From: an uncultured Alphaproteobacteria bacterium
Lineage (GTDB): Bacteria; Pseudomonadota; Alphaproteobacteria; HIMB59; GCA-002718135
NCBI GenBank assembly: GCA_902571865.1
Contig: CACGDO010000007.1
Coordinates: 40,263 to 104,262 of the forward strand
Reading direction: 5' to 3'
DNA: 64,000 nucleotides
Shown here: positions 1 through 8,764 of the stretch, one piece after another
How the letters are laid out: each line of letters starts with the position of its first letter
Position numbering within the stretch: position 1 is the stretch's first letter
Translations under genes and position numbers: made by a program
Notes under the pieces: generated by a model
Seen by the model: only the letters and a program-made list of their open reading frames with translations
What the model was told of the DNA's origin: nothing
Database searches by the model: none

Positions 1-326
1 ATCCTAATTATGAAATATTAGAAAAAAACAAAGCTGATCTTATTAAATTTTTTAGAGATACTAATCAGACATTTGATTTAATTGAAGTTCCTTTACCTAC
101 AAGAAAAAAGATTAATAATAAGAATATTATTAGTTCATATATAAATTTCTATTTCAGTAAAAATAAAATTATCTTACCTAAATTCAATGTTAAGGAAGAT
201 AATGAGGTAAAATTAATTTTTGAAAAGTTATTCCCAAATCGAGAAATTATGATGTTGGAAACAGAAAATATAAATTATGGTGGTGGAAATATTCATTGTA
301 TAACAATGAATGTACCAAAAATATGA
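1..326 (+). CDS. aguA: Agmatine deiminase, C-terminal part (5' end outside window)
   Basis: Hydrolyses agmatine to N-carbamoylputrescine and ammonia, the first step of the agmatine route to putrescine. Only the last ~107 codons are present, read in the frame that starts at base 3 and stops at 324-326. The end of the protein carries GGGNIHC, the conserved C-terminal motif of the family with the catalytic cysteine in the guanidino-modifying fold. The stop overlaps the start of the next gene (ATGA), so the two are translationally coupled, and that next gene encodes the following enzyme of the pathway. Identification rests on this motif and on context. Confidence 0.85.
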   Translation, partial: PNYEILEKNKADLIKFFRDTNQTFDLIEVPLPTRKKINNKNIISSYINFYFSKNKIILPKFNVKEDNEVKLIFEKLFPNREIMMLETENINYGGGNIHCITMNVPKI

Positions 327-1181
327 AAATAAAAGTAGCAACATCACAATTCAAGGCTATTAAAGGAGACTTTGACGCTAATTTAAATAAAGCAATTAGT
401 TTAGTTGAAAAAGCATCAAATGAAAATGTTGATATTTTACTTCTGCAAGAATTATTTCAAGATTATTATTTTTGTTCAACAAAAAACAATAAATTTTTTG
501 ATCTTGCAATTGATTTTCCTTCTAATCCAATGTTCGAAAAATTATCTAATATTTGTGAAGATAAAAAGATTTCATTACCAATTAGTTTTTTTTCAAAAAA
601 AGGAAAATAAGTTTTTTAACTCTTTAGTTATGATTGATTCTTTCGGTAAAATAAGTGAAGTCTATAATAAATCTCACATCCCTGAAGGGCCTGGATATAA
701 TGAGAAGTATTATTTTGAAAAAGGCAACACAGGCTTTATGGTTTTTGACACCCCTCTGGCAAAAGTTGGCTGTGCAATTTGTTGGGATCAGTGGTTTCCT
801 GAATGTGCAAGAATTTTAACGTTGAAAGGTGCAGATTTAATTTTTTATCCATCAGCAATTGGCTCTGAGCCACACATGCCTGAATTAAATTCAAAGGATC
901 ATTGGATTAATACAATGGTAGGACATGCTGCTGCAAATCAAATCCCTATAGTAACTTCGAATAGAATAGGGAAGGAGGTCGAAGCTGATATTGAATTAAA
1001 TTTTTATGGTAATTCTTTTATATTGGACCATCTTGGAAATGTAATAAATCGTATGAATGATAAGGATGAGGGAATAATAACTGCAACTTTAGATTTGTTA
1101 ATTTCAAGAGAATATAGAAAATTATGGGGTAACTTTAGAGACAGAAGGCCTGATCTATATAAAAAAATTCTCGATTTTTAA
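323..1181 (+). pseudogene. aguB: N-carbamoylputrescine amidase with an internal frameshift
   Basis: Nitrilase-superfamily enzyme converting N-carbamoylputrescine to putrescine, CO2 and ammonia. The ATG at 323 overlaps the aguA stop. The first frame runs to a TAA at 608-610. The rest of the protein (NKFFNSLVMID onward) continues in the +1 frame to 1181. The catalytic triad is split: Glu43 (LLQELF) lies before the break, Lys (YNKSHIPEGPGY) and Cys (GCAICWDQWFPE) after it. The break falls at a run of eight T (586-593) and seven A (595-601), as if one base were inserted. Downstream coding is otherwise intact with all motifs kept. It could be a recent mutation, an assembly error, or a gene rescued by polymerase slippage on the homopolymers. 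Confidence 0.85.
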
Positions 1182-1209
1182 TTTATTTTATTTAATGTAA
1201 TTTTTATTT

Positions 1210-1217
1210 AGGAGGGG
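1210..1217 (+). promoter_or_regulatory. Strong Shine-Dalgarno site of the polyamine-binding protein gene
   Basis: AGGAGGGG sits 5 nt before the ATG at 1222. Most genes in this window have no such site, so this marks a strongly translated mRNA, as expected for an abundant periplasmic binding protein. It also fixes the start codon. Confidence 0.75.
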
Positions 1218-1221
1218 AATA

Positions 1222-2268
1222 ATGCTTAAGTATTTTATATCTCTATTAGTTTTAATTTCTTTTTCAGCTCAGGCTAAAGAAGAATTATTTATTTACAATT
1301 GGTCTGACTACATTGCCGAAGATACAATTGAAAATTTTGAAAATGAATTTGGCATTGATGTAACTTATGATGTTTTTGATTCAAATGAGGTTCTTGAAGC
1401 TAAACTTTTAGCTGGTGGGTCTGGCTATGATATTGTTGTGCCTTCAGGTTCTTTTTTAGAAAACCAAATTAAGGCTGGAGTTTTTCAAAAACTTGATAAA
1501 TCTGAGTTATCTAACTTAGGAAATTTAGATCCAGAAGTTTTATCAAAGATAGATGCACATGATCCAGGCGGTCAGTATTCAGTAAACTATATGTATGGCA
1601 CAACCGGTATTGGTTACAATACTGATAAGGTTGATGAAGATGAGGTTACTAGTTGGAGTGTTTTATTTGATCCAGCTATAGCCTCCAAATATGAAGATTG
1701 TGGTATAGCAATGTTAGATGCACCATCTGAAGTAATGGAAATTGCCTTAAAATATGTAGGTAAAGATCCTAACACTGAAGACGAAAATGATTATAAAGCT
1801 GCTCTTTCAATGTTGCAGGAAATTAGACCTTTCATTAGGTATTTTGATTCTTCTCAATATATAGATGATCTTGCCAATGGTGAAATTTGTCTAGCTATGG
1901 GATGGTCAGGTGATGTTTTTATTGCAGCTTACGAAGAAATAGAACCAGTTTGGTATTCTATTCCTTCAGAGGGGACAGTAATTTGGTTTGATATGATGGC
2001 AATTCCAGCAGATGCAAAAAATGTCTTAAATGCACATAAGTTTATAAATTATATTTTGCGCCCTGAAGTTGCTGCAGATATTACAAATTATGTTTGGTAT
2101 TCTAATCCAAACAAAGCAGCTAATGAGCTAGTTGATCCAGAAATTTTAGGAGATCCAGCTATTTATCCAGATGAAGCAACTTTAAGTATGCTATTTGCTG
2201 ATACTGCTGACTCACCTAAAAAAGCACAATTATCAACTAAATATTTTAATAAATTTAAATCAAATTAA
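1222..2268 (+). CDS. potD: Spermidine/putrescine ABC transporter, periplasmic binding protein
   Basis: Binds polyamine in the periplasm and delivers it to the PotABC membrane complex. The 348-residue product begins with a signal peptide (hydrophobic core at residues 3-16, cleavage after AQA-18). The mature N-terminus LFIYNWSDYIAEDTIENF is the hallmark of the PotD/PotF family. Length is normal. The start follows a strong AGGAGG. It lies 40 nt after aguB and is followed by a perfect hairpin and then the transporter ATPase and permeases. Whether spermidine or putrescine (PotF-like) is preferred cannot be read from sequence; the neighbouring agmatine and glutamylputrescine genes favour putrescine. 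Confidence 0.92.
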   Translation: MLKYFISLLVLISFSAQAKEELFIYNWSDYIAEDTIENFENEFGIDVTYDVFDSNEVLEAKLLAGGSGYDIVVPSGSFLENQIKAGVFQKLDKSELSNLGNLDPEVLSKIDAHDPGGQYSVNYMYGTTGIGYNTDKVDEDEVTSWSVLFDPAIASKYEDCGIAMLDAPSEVMEIALKYVGKDPNTEDENDYKAALSMLQEIRPFIRYFDSSQYIDDLANGEICLAMGWSGDVFIAAYEEIEPVWYSIPSEGTVIWFDMMAIPADAKNVLNAHKFINYILRPEVAADITNYVWYSNPNKAANELVDPEILGDPAIYPDEATLSMLFADTADSPKKAQLSTKYFNKFKSN

Positions 2269-2283
2269 AAAATATACTTCATT

Positions 2284-2313
2284 TCAGCACTAATATATTA
2301 ATATTAGTGCTGA
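2284..2313 (+). promoter_or_regulatory. Perfect 13-bp inverted repeat between binding-protein and ATPase genes
   Basis: TCAGCACTAATAT (2284-2296), a 4-nt loop, then its exact complement at 2301-2313. There is no run of T after it, so it is not a typical intrinsic terminator. By analogy with malE-malF type operons it would protect the 3' end of the binding-protein message or partly attenuate transcription into the downstream genes. The role is inferred; the structure is seen directly. Confidence 0.7.
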
Positions 2314-2319
2314 TTTAAG

Positions 2320-3387
2320 ATGGACAATAATTTTCTTGTAATTGAAAATATTTCTAAATCCTTTGGTGACAACAAAGTTTTAGAAAATATAAATTTAAAT
2401 ATTTCAAAATCTGAATTTTTTGGTCTCTTAGGATCTTCGGGTTCAGGTAAAACTACCTTACTAAGAATACTAGGTGGATTTGAGAAGCCAGATTCAGGAC
2501 GTGTAATACTCGACGGAATGGACATAACTAACCTAGAACCTTTTGATAGACCATTAAACTATATGTTTCAATCGTATGCTCTATTTCCTCACTTAAACGT
2601 ATTTAATAATTTAGCTTTTGGAATAAAAGAAAATTTTACCCAAAAAGAAATTGATATAAATGTAAGAAATTTTGCAGAACTTTTATCTATTGAACATCTA
2701 TTAAATAGAAGAATTAAGCAATTATCAGGTGGAGAGCAACAACGAGTTGCCCTTGGAAGGTGCTTAATAAAAAAACCTAAGTTATTATTATTAGATGAGC
2801 CTCTTGCAGCACTAGATAAAAAACTAAGATCAAAAACACAATTAGAGTTAACAACACTCCAAAAAAAACTAAAAATTACATTTGTTTTCGTCACCCATGA
2901 TCAGGAAGAAGCAATGTCCTTATCTGATAGAATGGCAATAATGAAGAATGGTCTTATTTTGGAATGTTCTAGCCCTGAAGAGATTTATGAAAATCCTAAA
3001 AGTCTTTATACTGCCAATTTTATAGGAATTGCAAACATAATTGAGATTTATAAGAAAGATGAAAATTTGTATTCTGATGATTTAGGTATAAATTTTAAAT
3101 TAAATAAAGAATTAAAAAATACAAAAACTAATATTTTACTTAGACCAGAGAAAATAAAAATACAATCAATAAATAATTTGAAAACAGGTTCATTTAATTC
3201 ATTTAGTGGAGAAATTTTAGAAAAATCATATTTGGGAAGCTTTACACGTTATGAAATTAAAATTAATGATATGATAATTTCAGTTTTAGATCAGAATTTT
3301 AACTCCAACTCAAATTATAATTTCCCAAAAGGGGAAAAAGTCATTTGTAGTTGGGAAAGTGAATCAATTAAGATTTTAGAGGATTAA
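2320..3387 (+). CDS. potA: Spermidine/putrescine ABC transporter, ATP-binding protein
   Basis: Energises polyamine uptake at the inner membrane. The 355-residue product has Walker A GSSGSGKT (38-45), the Q-loop region around MFQSYALFPH (82-91), signature LSGGEQQR (135-142), Walker B LLLLDE (155-160) and a switch histidine in VFVTHDQEEA. A C-terminal TOBE-type domain (roughly 240-355) is typical of PotA. It is followed directly by the permease gene, whose TTG start abuts the potA stop. No clear Shine-Dalgarno sequence precedes its ATG, which lies 7 nt past the hairpin, in contrast to the strong site on the binding-protein gene. Confidence 0.93.
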   Translation: MDNNFLVIENISKSFGDNKVLENINLNISKSEFFGLLGSSGSGKTTLLRILGGFEKPDSGRVILDGMDITNLEPFDRPLNYMFQSYALFPHLNVFNNLAFGIKENFTQKEIDINVRNFAELLSIEHLLNRRIKQLSGGEQQRVALGRCLIKKPKLLLLDEPLAALDKKLRSKTQLELTTLQKKLKITFVFVTHDQEEAMSLSDRMAIMKNGLILECSSPEEIYENPKSLYTANFIGIANIIEIYKKDENLYSDDLGINFKLNKELKNTKTNILLRPEKIKIQSINNLKTGSFNSFSGEILEKSYLGSFTRYEIKINDMIISVLDQNFNSNSNYNFPKGEKVICSWESESIKILED

Positions 3388-4275
3388 TTGAAAAATAAAT
3401 TATTTGAAAAATATTTTGTTTTTAGTCCTTATTTTTGGCTTGTTCTATTTTTTTTTATTCCATTAGCTATAATTTTTAAAATATCAATTTCGGTATCAGA
3501 ATGGGGGATGCCTCCTTATCAAGATATTTTTCTTTTTGATAATGGATTTAAGATCAATACTACCTTAGAAAACTATGTTTATATTTTTAGTGATTATTAC
3601 TACATTGGATCTTTTGTAAACTCTTTGATTCTAGCTGTAATATCTACTTTTTTTTGTCTACTTATTGGGTTCCCGTTAGCTTTTTATATTGCGACTTCAA
3701 ATATTAGATTAAGAAATATTTTATTAGTTTTAGTAGTTATTCCATTTTGGTCATCATTTTTATTAAGAGTATATGCATGGAAAATAATTTTACAGAATAA
3801 TGGAATTTTAAATGTAATACTTCTAAACCTAGGCATAACATCAGAACCACTTCAATTATTATACAATCAATATGCTGTCATTATGGGAATTGTATACACT
3901 TATTTACCTTTGATGATTTTACCACTCTATGGATACTTAAATAAATTTGATTTAAATTTAATTGAAGCATCAAAAGATTTAGGACTAAATCGTACTAAAA
4001 CCTTTTTTAAAGTTATACTTCCTTTGTCTGTTCCAGGAATTGTTGCTGGATCTTTATTAGTTTTTATACCTGTTGTTGGAGAATTTATTATACCTGAAAT
4101 GTTAGGTGGTAGTGATAGATTGTATTATGGAAAAATATTATGGGAGGAATTCTTTGTTAATAGAAATTGGCCAGGTGCTAGTGCTTTAGCTTTTAGTGGA
4201 ATTATTATTTTGGTTTTACCAATTGTTATTTTTCAAATACTTTATTCTCGTTGGAGTCAAAAAAATGAAATCTAG
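3388..4275 (+). CDS. potB: Spermidine/putrescine ABC transporter, permease
   Basis: One of the two inner-membrane subunits of the polyamine channel. The 295-residue product has about six membrane segments (for example 15-33 and 75-100) and the EAA loop EASKDLGLNRTKTFFKVILP that docks on the ATPase. The start is TTG immediately after the potA TAA; no ATG fits and family proteins begin at this point. A run of nine T early in the gene is read in frame, so long homopolymers by themselves do not break genes here. Its last 11 nt overlap the start of the second permease. Confidence 0.9.
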   Translation: MKNKLFEKYFVFSPYFWLVLFFFIPLAIIFKISISVSEWGMPPYQDIFLFDNGFKINTTLENYVYIFSDYYYIGSFVNSLILAVISTFFCLLIGFPLAFYIATSNIRLRNILLVLVVIPFWSSFLLRVYAWKIILQNNGILNVILLNLGITSEPLQLLYNQYAVIMGIVYTYLPLMILPLYGYLNKFDLNLIEASKDLGLNRTKTFFKVILPLSVPGIVAGSLLVFIPVVGEFIIPEMLGGSDRLYYGKILWEEFFVNRNWPGASALAFSGIIILVLPIVIFQILYSRWSQKNEI

Positions 4276-5059
4276 TTTAATCAAAAGTACAGTTATTTTT
4301 TTAGGTTTATTTTTTTTATATTTCCCAATTTTAGTTTTAATTTTTTACTCATTTAACGAAAATAAGAGAGTAATGGTTTGGAAAGGATTTTCTTTAAGAT
4401 GGTACAATGAATTATTTAATAATGAACAAATAATTGAGGCATTTATTATTAGTATTAAAATTGCAGCTTTATCTGCAACATTTGCTACAATTTTAGGAGT
4501 TATGATTGGATATTCACTTGTAAGAATAAGAAAAATTCCTTTTAAATCATTCTATATTTTTCTTTCTTCAACACCTTTGGTTTTACCAGAATTAATTTTA
4601 GGTCTTTCAATGTTACTTTTTTTTATAAGCTTAAATAATGTAATTGGATTTCCATCATCTAGAGGGCAATTAACTATTTTTATATCACACGTTACTTTTT
4701 GTATTGCATTTGTCGCAATTATTATTCAAGCAAGATTAACTGACTTTAACAAAAATATTGAGGAAGCTGCGATGGATCTAGGCTATAATTATACCAAGGT
4801 ACTATATAAAATAACTTTACCAATAATTTTACCTTCTATTATTGCTGGTTGGTTATTAGCTTTTACAATTTCTTTAGATGATCTAGTTGTTGCTAGTTTT
4901 ACTACTGGGCCTGGAGCTAACACATTGCCAATTGTAGTTTTTTCTAAAGTTAGATTAGGATTGAGTCCTGAAGTAAACGCATTATCAGCAATTTTAATGT
5001 TTGCTTTAATAATAATTGGTTTATTTTATTTTTATTTTAATAAAAAATTTAAACATTAA
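4265..5059 (+). CDS. potC: Spermidine/putrescine ABC transporter, second permease
   Basis: Second channel subunit of the polyamine importer, 264 residues, about six membrane segments. The EAA loop reads EEAAMDLGYNYTKVLYKITLP. An upstream in-frame start exists at 4196, but the ATG at 4265 matches the family N-terminus (MKSSLIKSTVIFLGLFFLYF) and gives the usual 11-nt overlap with potB. Its 3' end overlaps the convergent glutamine-synthetase-like gene by 11 nt, leaving no room for a terminator. Confidence 0.9.
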   Translation: MKSSLIKSTVIFLGLFFLYFPILVLIFYSFNENKRVMVWKGFSLRWYNELFNNEQIIEAFIISIKIAALSATFATILGVMIGYSLVRIRKIPFKSFYIFLSSTPLVLPELILGLSMLLFFISLNNVIGFPSSRGQLTIFISHVTFCIAFVAIIIQARLTDFNKNIEEAAMDLGYNYTKVLYKITLPIILPSIIAGWLLAFTISLDDLVVASFTTGPGANTLPIVVFSKVRLGLSPEVNALSAILMFALIIIGLFYFYFNKKFKH

Positions 5060-6416
5060 GTAATAAATATTCTCGCTCCCAAGAACTTATTACTGATAAA
5101 TAAGCTTGATACTCAACTCTTCTTATTGCAGCAATCGACCTTACAAATTTTTCATTAAATATGGATTTTATATCTTCATCATTTTCAAAGAGAGTTAACG
5201 ATTCATCCATATTTTTAGGAAGATTAGAATTTTTATCTTTAAATGCACTATCTTTAGTTTCTGGATTTGGTTTTAAATTGTTTTTCATTCCTAAATATCC
5301 TGAAGCTAAATTAGCTGCAAAAACTAGATATGGATTTGTATCAGATCCAGGAATTCTATTTTCAATACGTATATTCCTTTCCTCAATTGATGGAATTCTA
5401 AAACCACAACTTCTATTACCTATTCCCCATTTAACATTTTTAGGAGCACCCCAAGTTGCAAACAATCTTCTAAATGAATTTATATTTGGAGCGTATATTG
5501 GCATTAATAATGGAGTATATTTTTCCAAACCGCCTAAATAGTTTTTCATTTTTTTTGAAATTTTAGTTGATTGATTAAAAAAAATATTTTTATTTTTTTC
5601 ATTATATATTGATTGATGTATGTGCATTGCACTACCAGGTTGGTTCTCCATAGGTTTTGCCATAAATGTTGCATGAAGTTTATGTTTCAAAGCTGACTGT
5701 CTTAGAGTTCGTTTAAATAAGAATACCTGGTCTGCTAGATCTAAAGGATCGCCATGCTGAAAATTAATTTCCATCTGAGCTGAGCCAGATTCATGATTAA
5801 TAGTATCAATTTCTATATTTTGTGCTTCACAATAATTATATACATCCTCAAAAAGATGATCAAATTCGTTAACAGCATCTATACCCAAGGCTTGTTTACC
5901 TGTTTCTTGTCTACCTGATTGACCAACTGGCACTTCTAGGGGGTAATCTGAGTCAGCATTAGGTTTCACTAAATAAAATTCTAACTCCGGTGAAACAATT
6001 GGAGTTAATTTATCTTTTTTATAAAGTTTAAGAATATTTTTTAGAGCATTCCTACTAGAATTTATAACATCATCTCCATTAAGATTTATTGCATCGCAGA
6101 TAATTTGTGCAGTAGGGTCGTCGTACCATGGCACTACTCTCATTGTATCAAAATCTGGTTTTAAAATTACATCAATGTCAGTAGGATTGTAAACACTTCT
6201 TGGTAAAGCACCAGCAGAGTCCTCAGTTGCATAATCTCCTGATATGGTTTGAATAAAAGTTGATTGTGGTAATCTGTGACTTTCATCTTCCAATCCTTTT
6301 AAAAATTTATTTGTCGGTAAAATTTTTCCCCTTGCTATACCCCCAAGATCTGGAACTAAACATTCAACTTCTGTAATAGAGTTTTCCTGAAACCAATTTT
6401 GAAATTTTTCAATCAT
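5049..6416 (-). CDS. puuA: Glutamine synthetase family protein, probable gamma-glutamylputrescine synthetase
   Basis: Probably ligates glutamate to putrescine or another amine with ATP, the first step of the Puu route. The 455-residue product has the GS N-terminal beta-grasp (about 15-110) and catalytic domain: SPELEFYLV, a glutamate-binding region with HESGSAQMEINFQHGDP, GSAMHIHQSI, and the late NRSCGFRIP and RIENRIPGSDTNPY. The SDTNPY ending is typical of PuuA-type rather than GlnA proteins. It is divergent from the FAD oxidoreductase gene (50 nt shared promoter space) and next to a polyamine transporter, which supports the assignment. Other amines such as ethanolamine or spermidine are possible substrates. 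Confidence 0.83.
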   Translation of the reverse strand: MIEKFQNWFQENSITEVECLVPDLGGIARGKILPTNKFLKGLEDESHRLPQSTFIQTISGDYATEDSAGALPRSVYNPTDIDVILKPDFDTMRVVPWYDDPTAQIICDAINLNGDDVINSSRNALKNILKLYKKDKLTPIVSPELEFYLVKPNADSDYPLEVPVGQSGRQETGKQALGIDAVNEFDHLFEDVYNYCEAQNIEIDTINHESGSAQMEINFQHGDPLDLADQVFLFKRTLRQSALKHKLHATFMAKPMENQPGSAMHIHQSIYNEKNKNIFFNQSTKISKKMKNYLGGLEKYTPLLMPIYAPNINSFRRLFATWGAPKNVKWGIGNRSCGFRIPSIEERNIRIENRIPGSDTNPYLVFAANLASGYLGMKNNLKPNPETKDSAFKDKNSNLPKNMDESLTLFENDEDIKSIFNEKFVRSIAAIRRVEYQAYLSVISSWEREYLLLNV

Positions 6417-6466
6417 ATTGAGACTGTTTGTTTACTAATTATTATTAAACCATTAAAGATAAGTTA

Positions 6467-7789
6467 ATGTTTACTACAAAAAAAAGGACTTTTAATCAAC
6501 ATGATAATGAAAAAGAGAGTTTTTATAAATTTTCAGCACCTAATTTTTCTAATCAAAGTAAATTAAATGAGAATATTTCAACTGATGTATGTATTATTGG
6601 AGGTGGTTTAACAGGTATTTCTTCAGCATTAAATTTATCTAATCAAGGTTTATCAATAACTATTTTGGAAGCAAATAAAGTTGGATCTGGTGCTTCTGGT
6701 AGGAATGGTGGTCAACTAGGAATTGGAATGAGAAAAGATCAATTCTACTTAGAAAAAAAATTTGGTATTGAAAAAGCAAAATTTTTTTGGAAAGTTGGAT
6801 TAGATGCTGTTTCAAATGTAGTTAATTTAATTGAAAAATACAAAATTGACTGTGCGCTTAGACAAGGTGTTCTTCATGTAGGCAACACAAAAAAAGATTA
6901 TAAATATTTTCAAGATGAAATTGAGCATATGCAAAAGAATTATAATTATAATAATTATGAATACTTTGACCACAATTCAATAAGAGATGAAGTTAATAGT
7001 GACAGATATTTTTCTGGAATGCTTTTAAAAGATTCCTATCATTTAAACCCATTAAAACTGACATATGGTTTAGCAGAACAGTGTTTAGCGAATGGTATAA
7101 ATATATATGAAAATTCTCCGGCTGATAAAATTGTTGATAATCAAAAAGAAGTTATAATTCACTCTGGAAAAAATATTATTAAAGCAAAGAAAGTAATTAT
7201 TGGTTGCAATGGTTATCTTGACAATCTTTTAGGATCAAAGAGAAATTATTTTATGCCTATAAATAATTATATTATTGCAACAGAACCTCTCGGAAAAGAT
7301 CTGGCAAGTAAATTAATCAAAAGAAATTGTGGCGTAATAGATTCTAGATTTATGATTGATTATTATAGATTTTCAGAAGACTACAGACTTCTTTTTGGAG
7401 GACCTGAAACAATTACATCTCATTTTGTAAAAGATGCAAAGAGTTTTGTCTCTAAACGAATGTATAAAGTTTTTCCTGAATTAAAAAAATTTAAAATTGA
7501 ATTTTCTTGGGGAGGTACCTTGGCAATATCGATTAATAGATTGCCTATTTTTGGAACTATAATGAATCAAAAGTTATATTATGCTCATGCTTACTCTGGG
7601 CATGGGTTAGCTATGAGTATTATGGGAGGAAAAATGGTAGCTGAAAAAATTTTAAATAAATCAAATAATTTTGATATGTTTGAGCAAATTAATCATTTTA
7701 AAATTCCAGGTGGCAACATGTTTAGAAGACCATTGTATTCTTCAGCCATTATTTACTATAGGTTAATGGATTATTTAAATAGATTGTAA
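6467..7789 (+). CDS. puuB: FAD-dependent oxidoreductase, probable gamma-glutamylputrescine oxidoreductase
   Basis: DAO-type flavoenzyme, 440 residues, that would oxidise the glutamylated amine to an aldehyde. The N-terminal dinucleotide fold is VCIIGGGLTGISSALNL near residue 42, followed by a glutamate in TILEANKVGSGASGRNGGQ, the classic start of PuuB/OrdL proteins. A late HAYSGHGLAMSIMGGK completes FAD binding. It is divergent from puuA and next to the pot genes. The aldehyde dehydrogenase (puuC) and hydrolase (puuD) that would complete the pathway are not in this window. Its stop abuts the convergent tsaC stop with no gap. Confidence 0.83.
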   Translation: MFTTKKRTFNQHDNEKESFYKFSAPNFSNQSKLNENISTDVCIIGGGLTGISSALNLSNQGLSITILEANKVGSGASGRNGGQLGIGMRKDQFYLEKKFGIEKAKFFWKVGLDAVSNVVNLIEKYKIDCALRQGVLHVGNTKKDYKYFQDEIEHMQKNYNYNNYEYFDHNSIRDEVNSDRYFSGMLLKDSYHLNPLKLTYGLAEQCLANGINIYENSPADKIVDNQKEVIIHSGKNIIKAKKVIIGCNGYLDNLLGSKRNYFMPINNYIIATEPLGKDLASKLIKRNCGVIDSRFMIDYYRFSEDYRLLFGGPETITSHFVKDAKSFVSKRMYKVFPELKKFKIEFSWGGTLAISINRLPIFGTIMNQKLYYAHAYSGHGLAMSIMGGKMVAEKILNKSNNFDMFEQINHFKIPGGNMFRRPLYSSAIIYYRLMDYLNRL

Positions 7790-8707
7790 TTACTTAATTG
7801 CTCTTCTTAATCTGTCATTTATTGTTTTGCCAAGCCCTTTATCAGGTATTTCTACTACAGCAATTTTTTTGCATCTACTTTGATCTAATTTATGAAGATA
7901 ATGATAAAAATTTTTTGCTGCTTCATTTAAATTTTTTTTATTACTCAAATTTAAATTAATTATTTTAGACTTTAATTTATTATTGCCAAAATTTAATAAA
8001 CCTTCATTTTTTAGTATTCTCCTAGCATTCATTCTTATTGGCTTTAAAGTTGAGTAATGTTTTTTTAAATTACCAGGAGAAATAGATGATTTCTTTTTAA
8101 TTTTTACTTTTGCATATTTATTTAGCTCTTCAACAGTTATGCTGCCATATCTTAATACTTCAATTTCATTATTGTTATCAATTCTAACAACTGTGGACTC
8201 TAGTCCATGAGAAGACTGTTTATCTTTTAAAACAAATATTTTTTTTACAAGAATAGGATCGATATCCATAATATTGGTTACTGAAGTTCTTTCTGATAGA
8301 TTAGCACTAGGGGCTGCAATAGGTAGGTCAAATAAAGTAATTAATTTTTTAGCCAATTTATTACCGGGAATTCTGCAGCCAACTAAAGTTGAGTTGTTAG
8401 AGACTAATTTTGATATTTTAGAATTTTTCTTTTTTTGTAATATTATTGTCAAAGGACCAGGCCAGAATGTTGAACCTAATTTTTTTTCAAATTTATTTAA
8501 AATAAAATATTTTTCTATTTGTTTAATACTTTTAAAGTGACAGATAATGGGATTACTTTGTGGTCTTTTTTTTACTTTAAATATAGATTTTACAGCCTCA
8601 TCATTTGTTGCATCTGCTCCAAGACCAAATACTGTTTCTGTGGGAAATATTACAAGTTCTCCACTGCTTAATAATTTTTTTGCAATATCTAACTTATTTT
8701 TTTTCAT
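7790..8707 (-). CDS. tsaC: L-threonylcarbamoyladenylate synthase, Sua5 type
   Basis: Makes threonylcarbamoyl-AMP from threonine, bicarbonate and ATP for the t6A37 modification of ANN-decoding tRNAs. The 305-residue product contains the YrdC domain (about 5-195: PTETVFGLGADA, KKRPQSNP, SANLSE) and a C-terminal Sua5 domain joined by SPGNLKKHYSTLKPI, so it is the long two-domain Sua5 form rather than short TsaC. The end (DKGLGKTINDRLRRA) resembles Sua5 C-termini. Divergent from the ParA-like gene. Confidence 0.9.
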   Translation of the reverse strand: MKKNKLDIAKKLLSSGELVIFPTETVFGLGADATNDEAVKSIFKVKKRPQSNPIICHFKSIKQIEKYFILNKFEKKLGSTFWPGPLTIILQKKKNSKISKLVSNNSTLVGCRIPGNKLAKKLITLFDLPIAAPSANLSERTSVTNIMDIDPILVKKIFVLKDKQSSHGLESTVVRIDNNNEIEVLRYGSITVEELNKYAKVKIKKKSSISPGNLKKHYSTLKPIRMNARRILKNEGLLNFGNNKLKSKIINLNLSNKKNLNEAAKNFYHYLHKLDQSRCKKIAVVEIPDKGLGKTINDRLRRAIK

Positions 8708-8764
8708 ATTTTTTTATAAAATGTTTCCATCTATCTTTAAAATAGTTATTATCAATACTTGTAT

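Noticed and set aside
3449..3457. Long T run in potB as a second frameshift
   Set aside because: The frame reads through normally and the protein is full length with its EAA motif.
5161..5541. 126-codon plus-strand open frame inside puuA
   Set aside because: It is antisense to a well-supported glutamine-synthetase-family gene and its protein has no recognisable family features.
8759..8764. TTG start two codons upstream for the ParA-like gene
   Set aside because: The ATG at 8765 matches the usual MGKVI start of the family.
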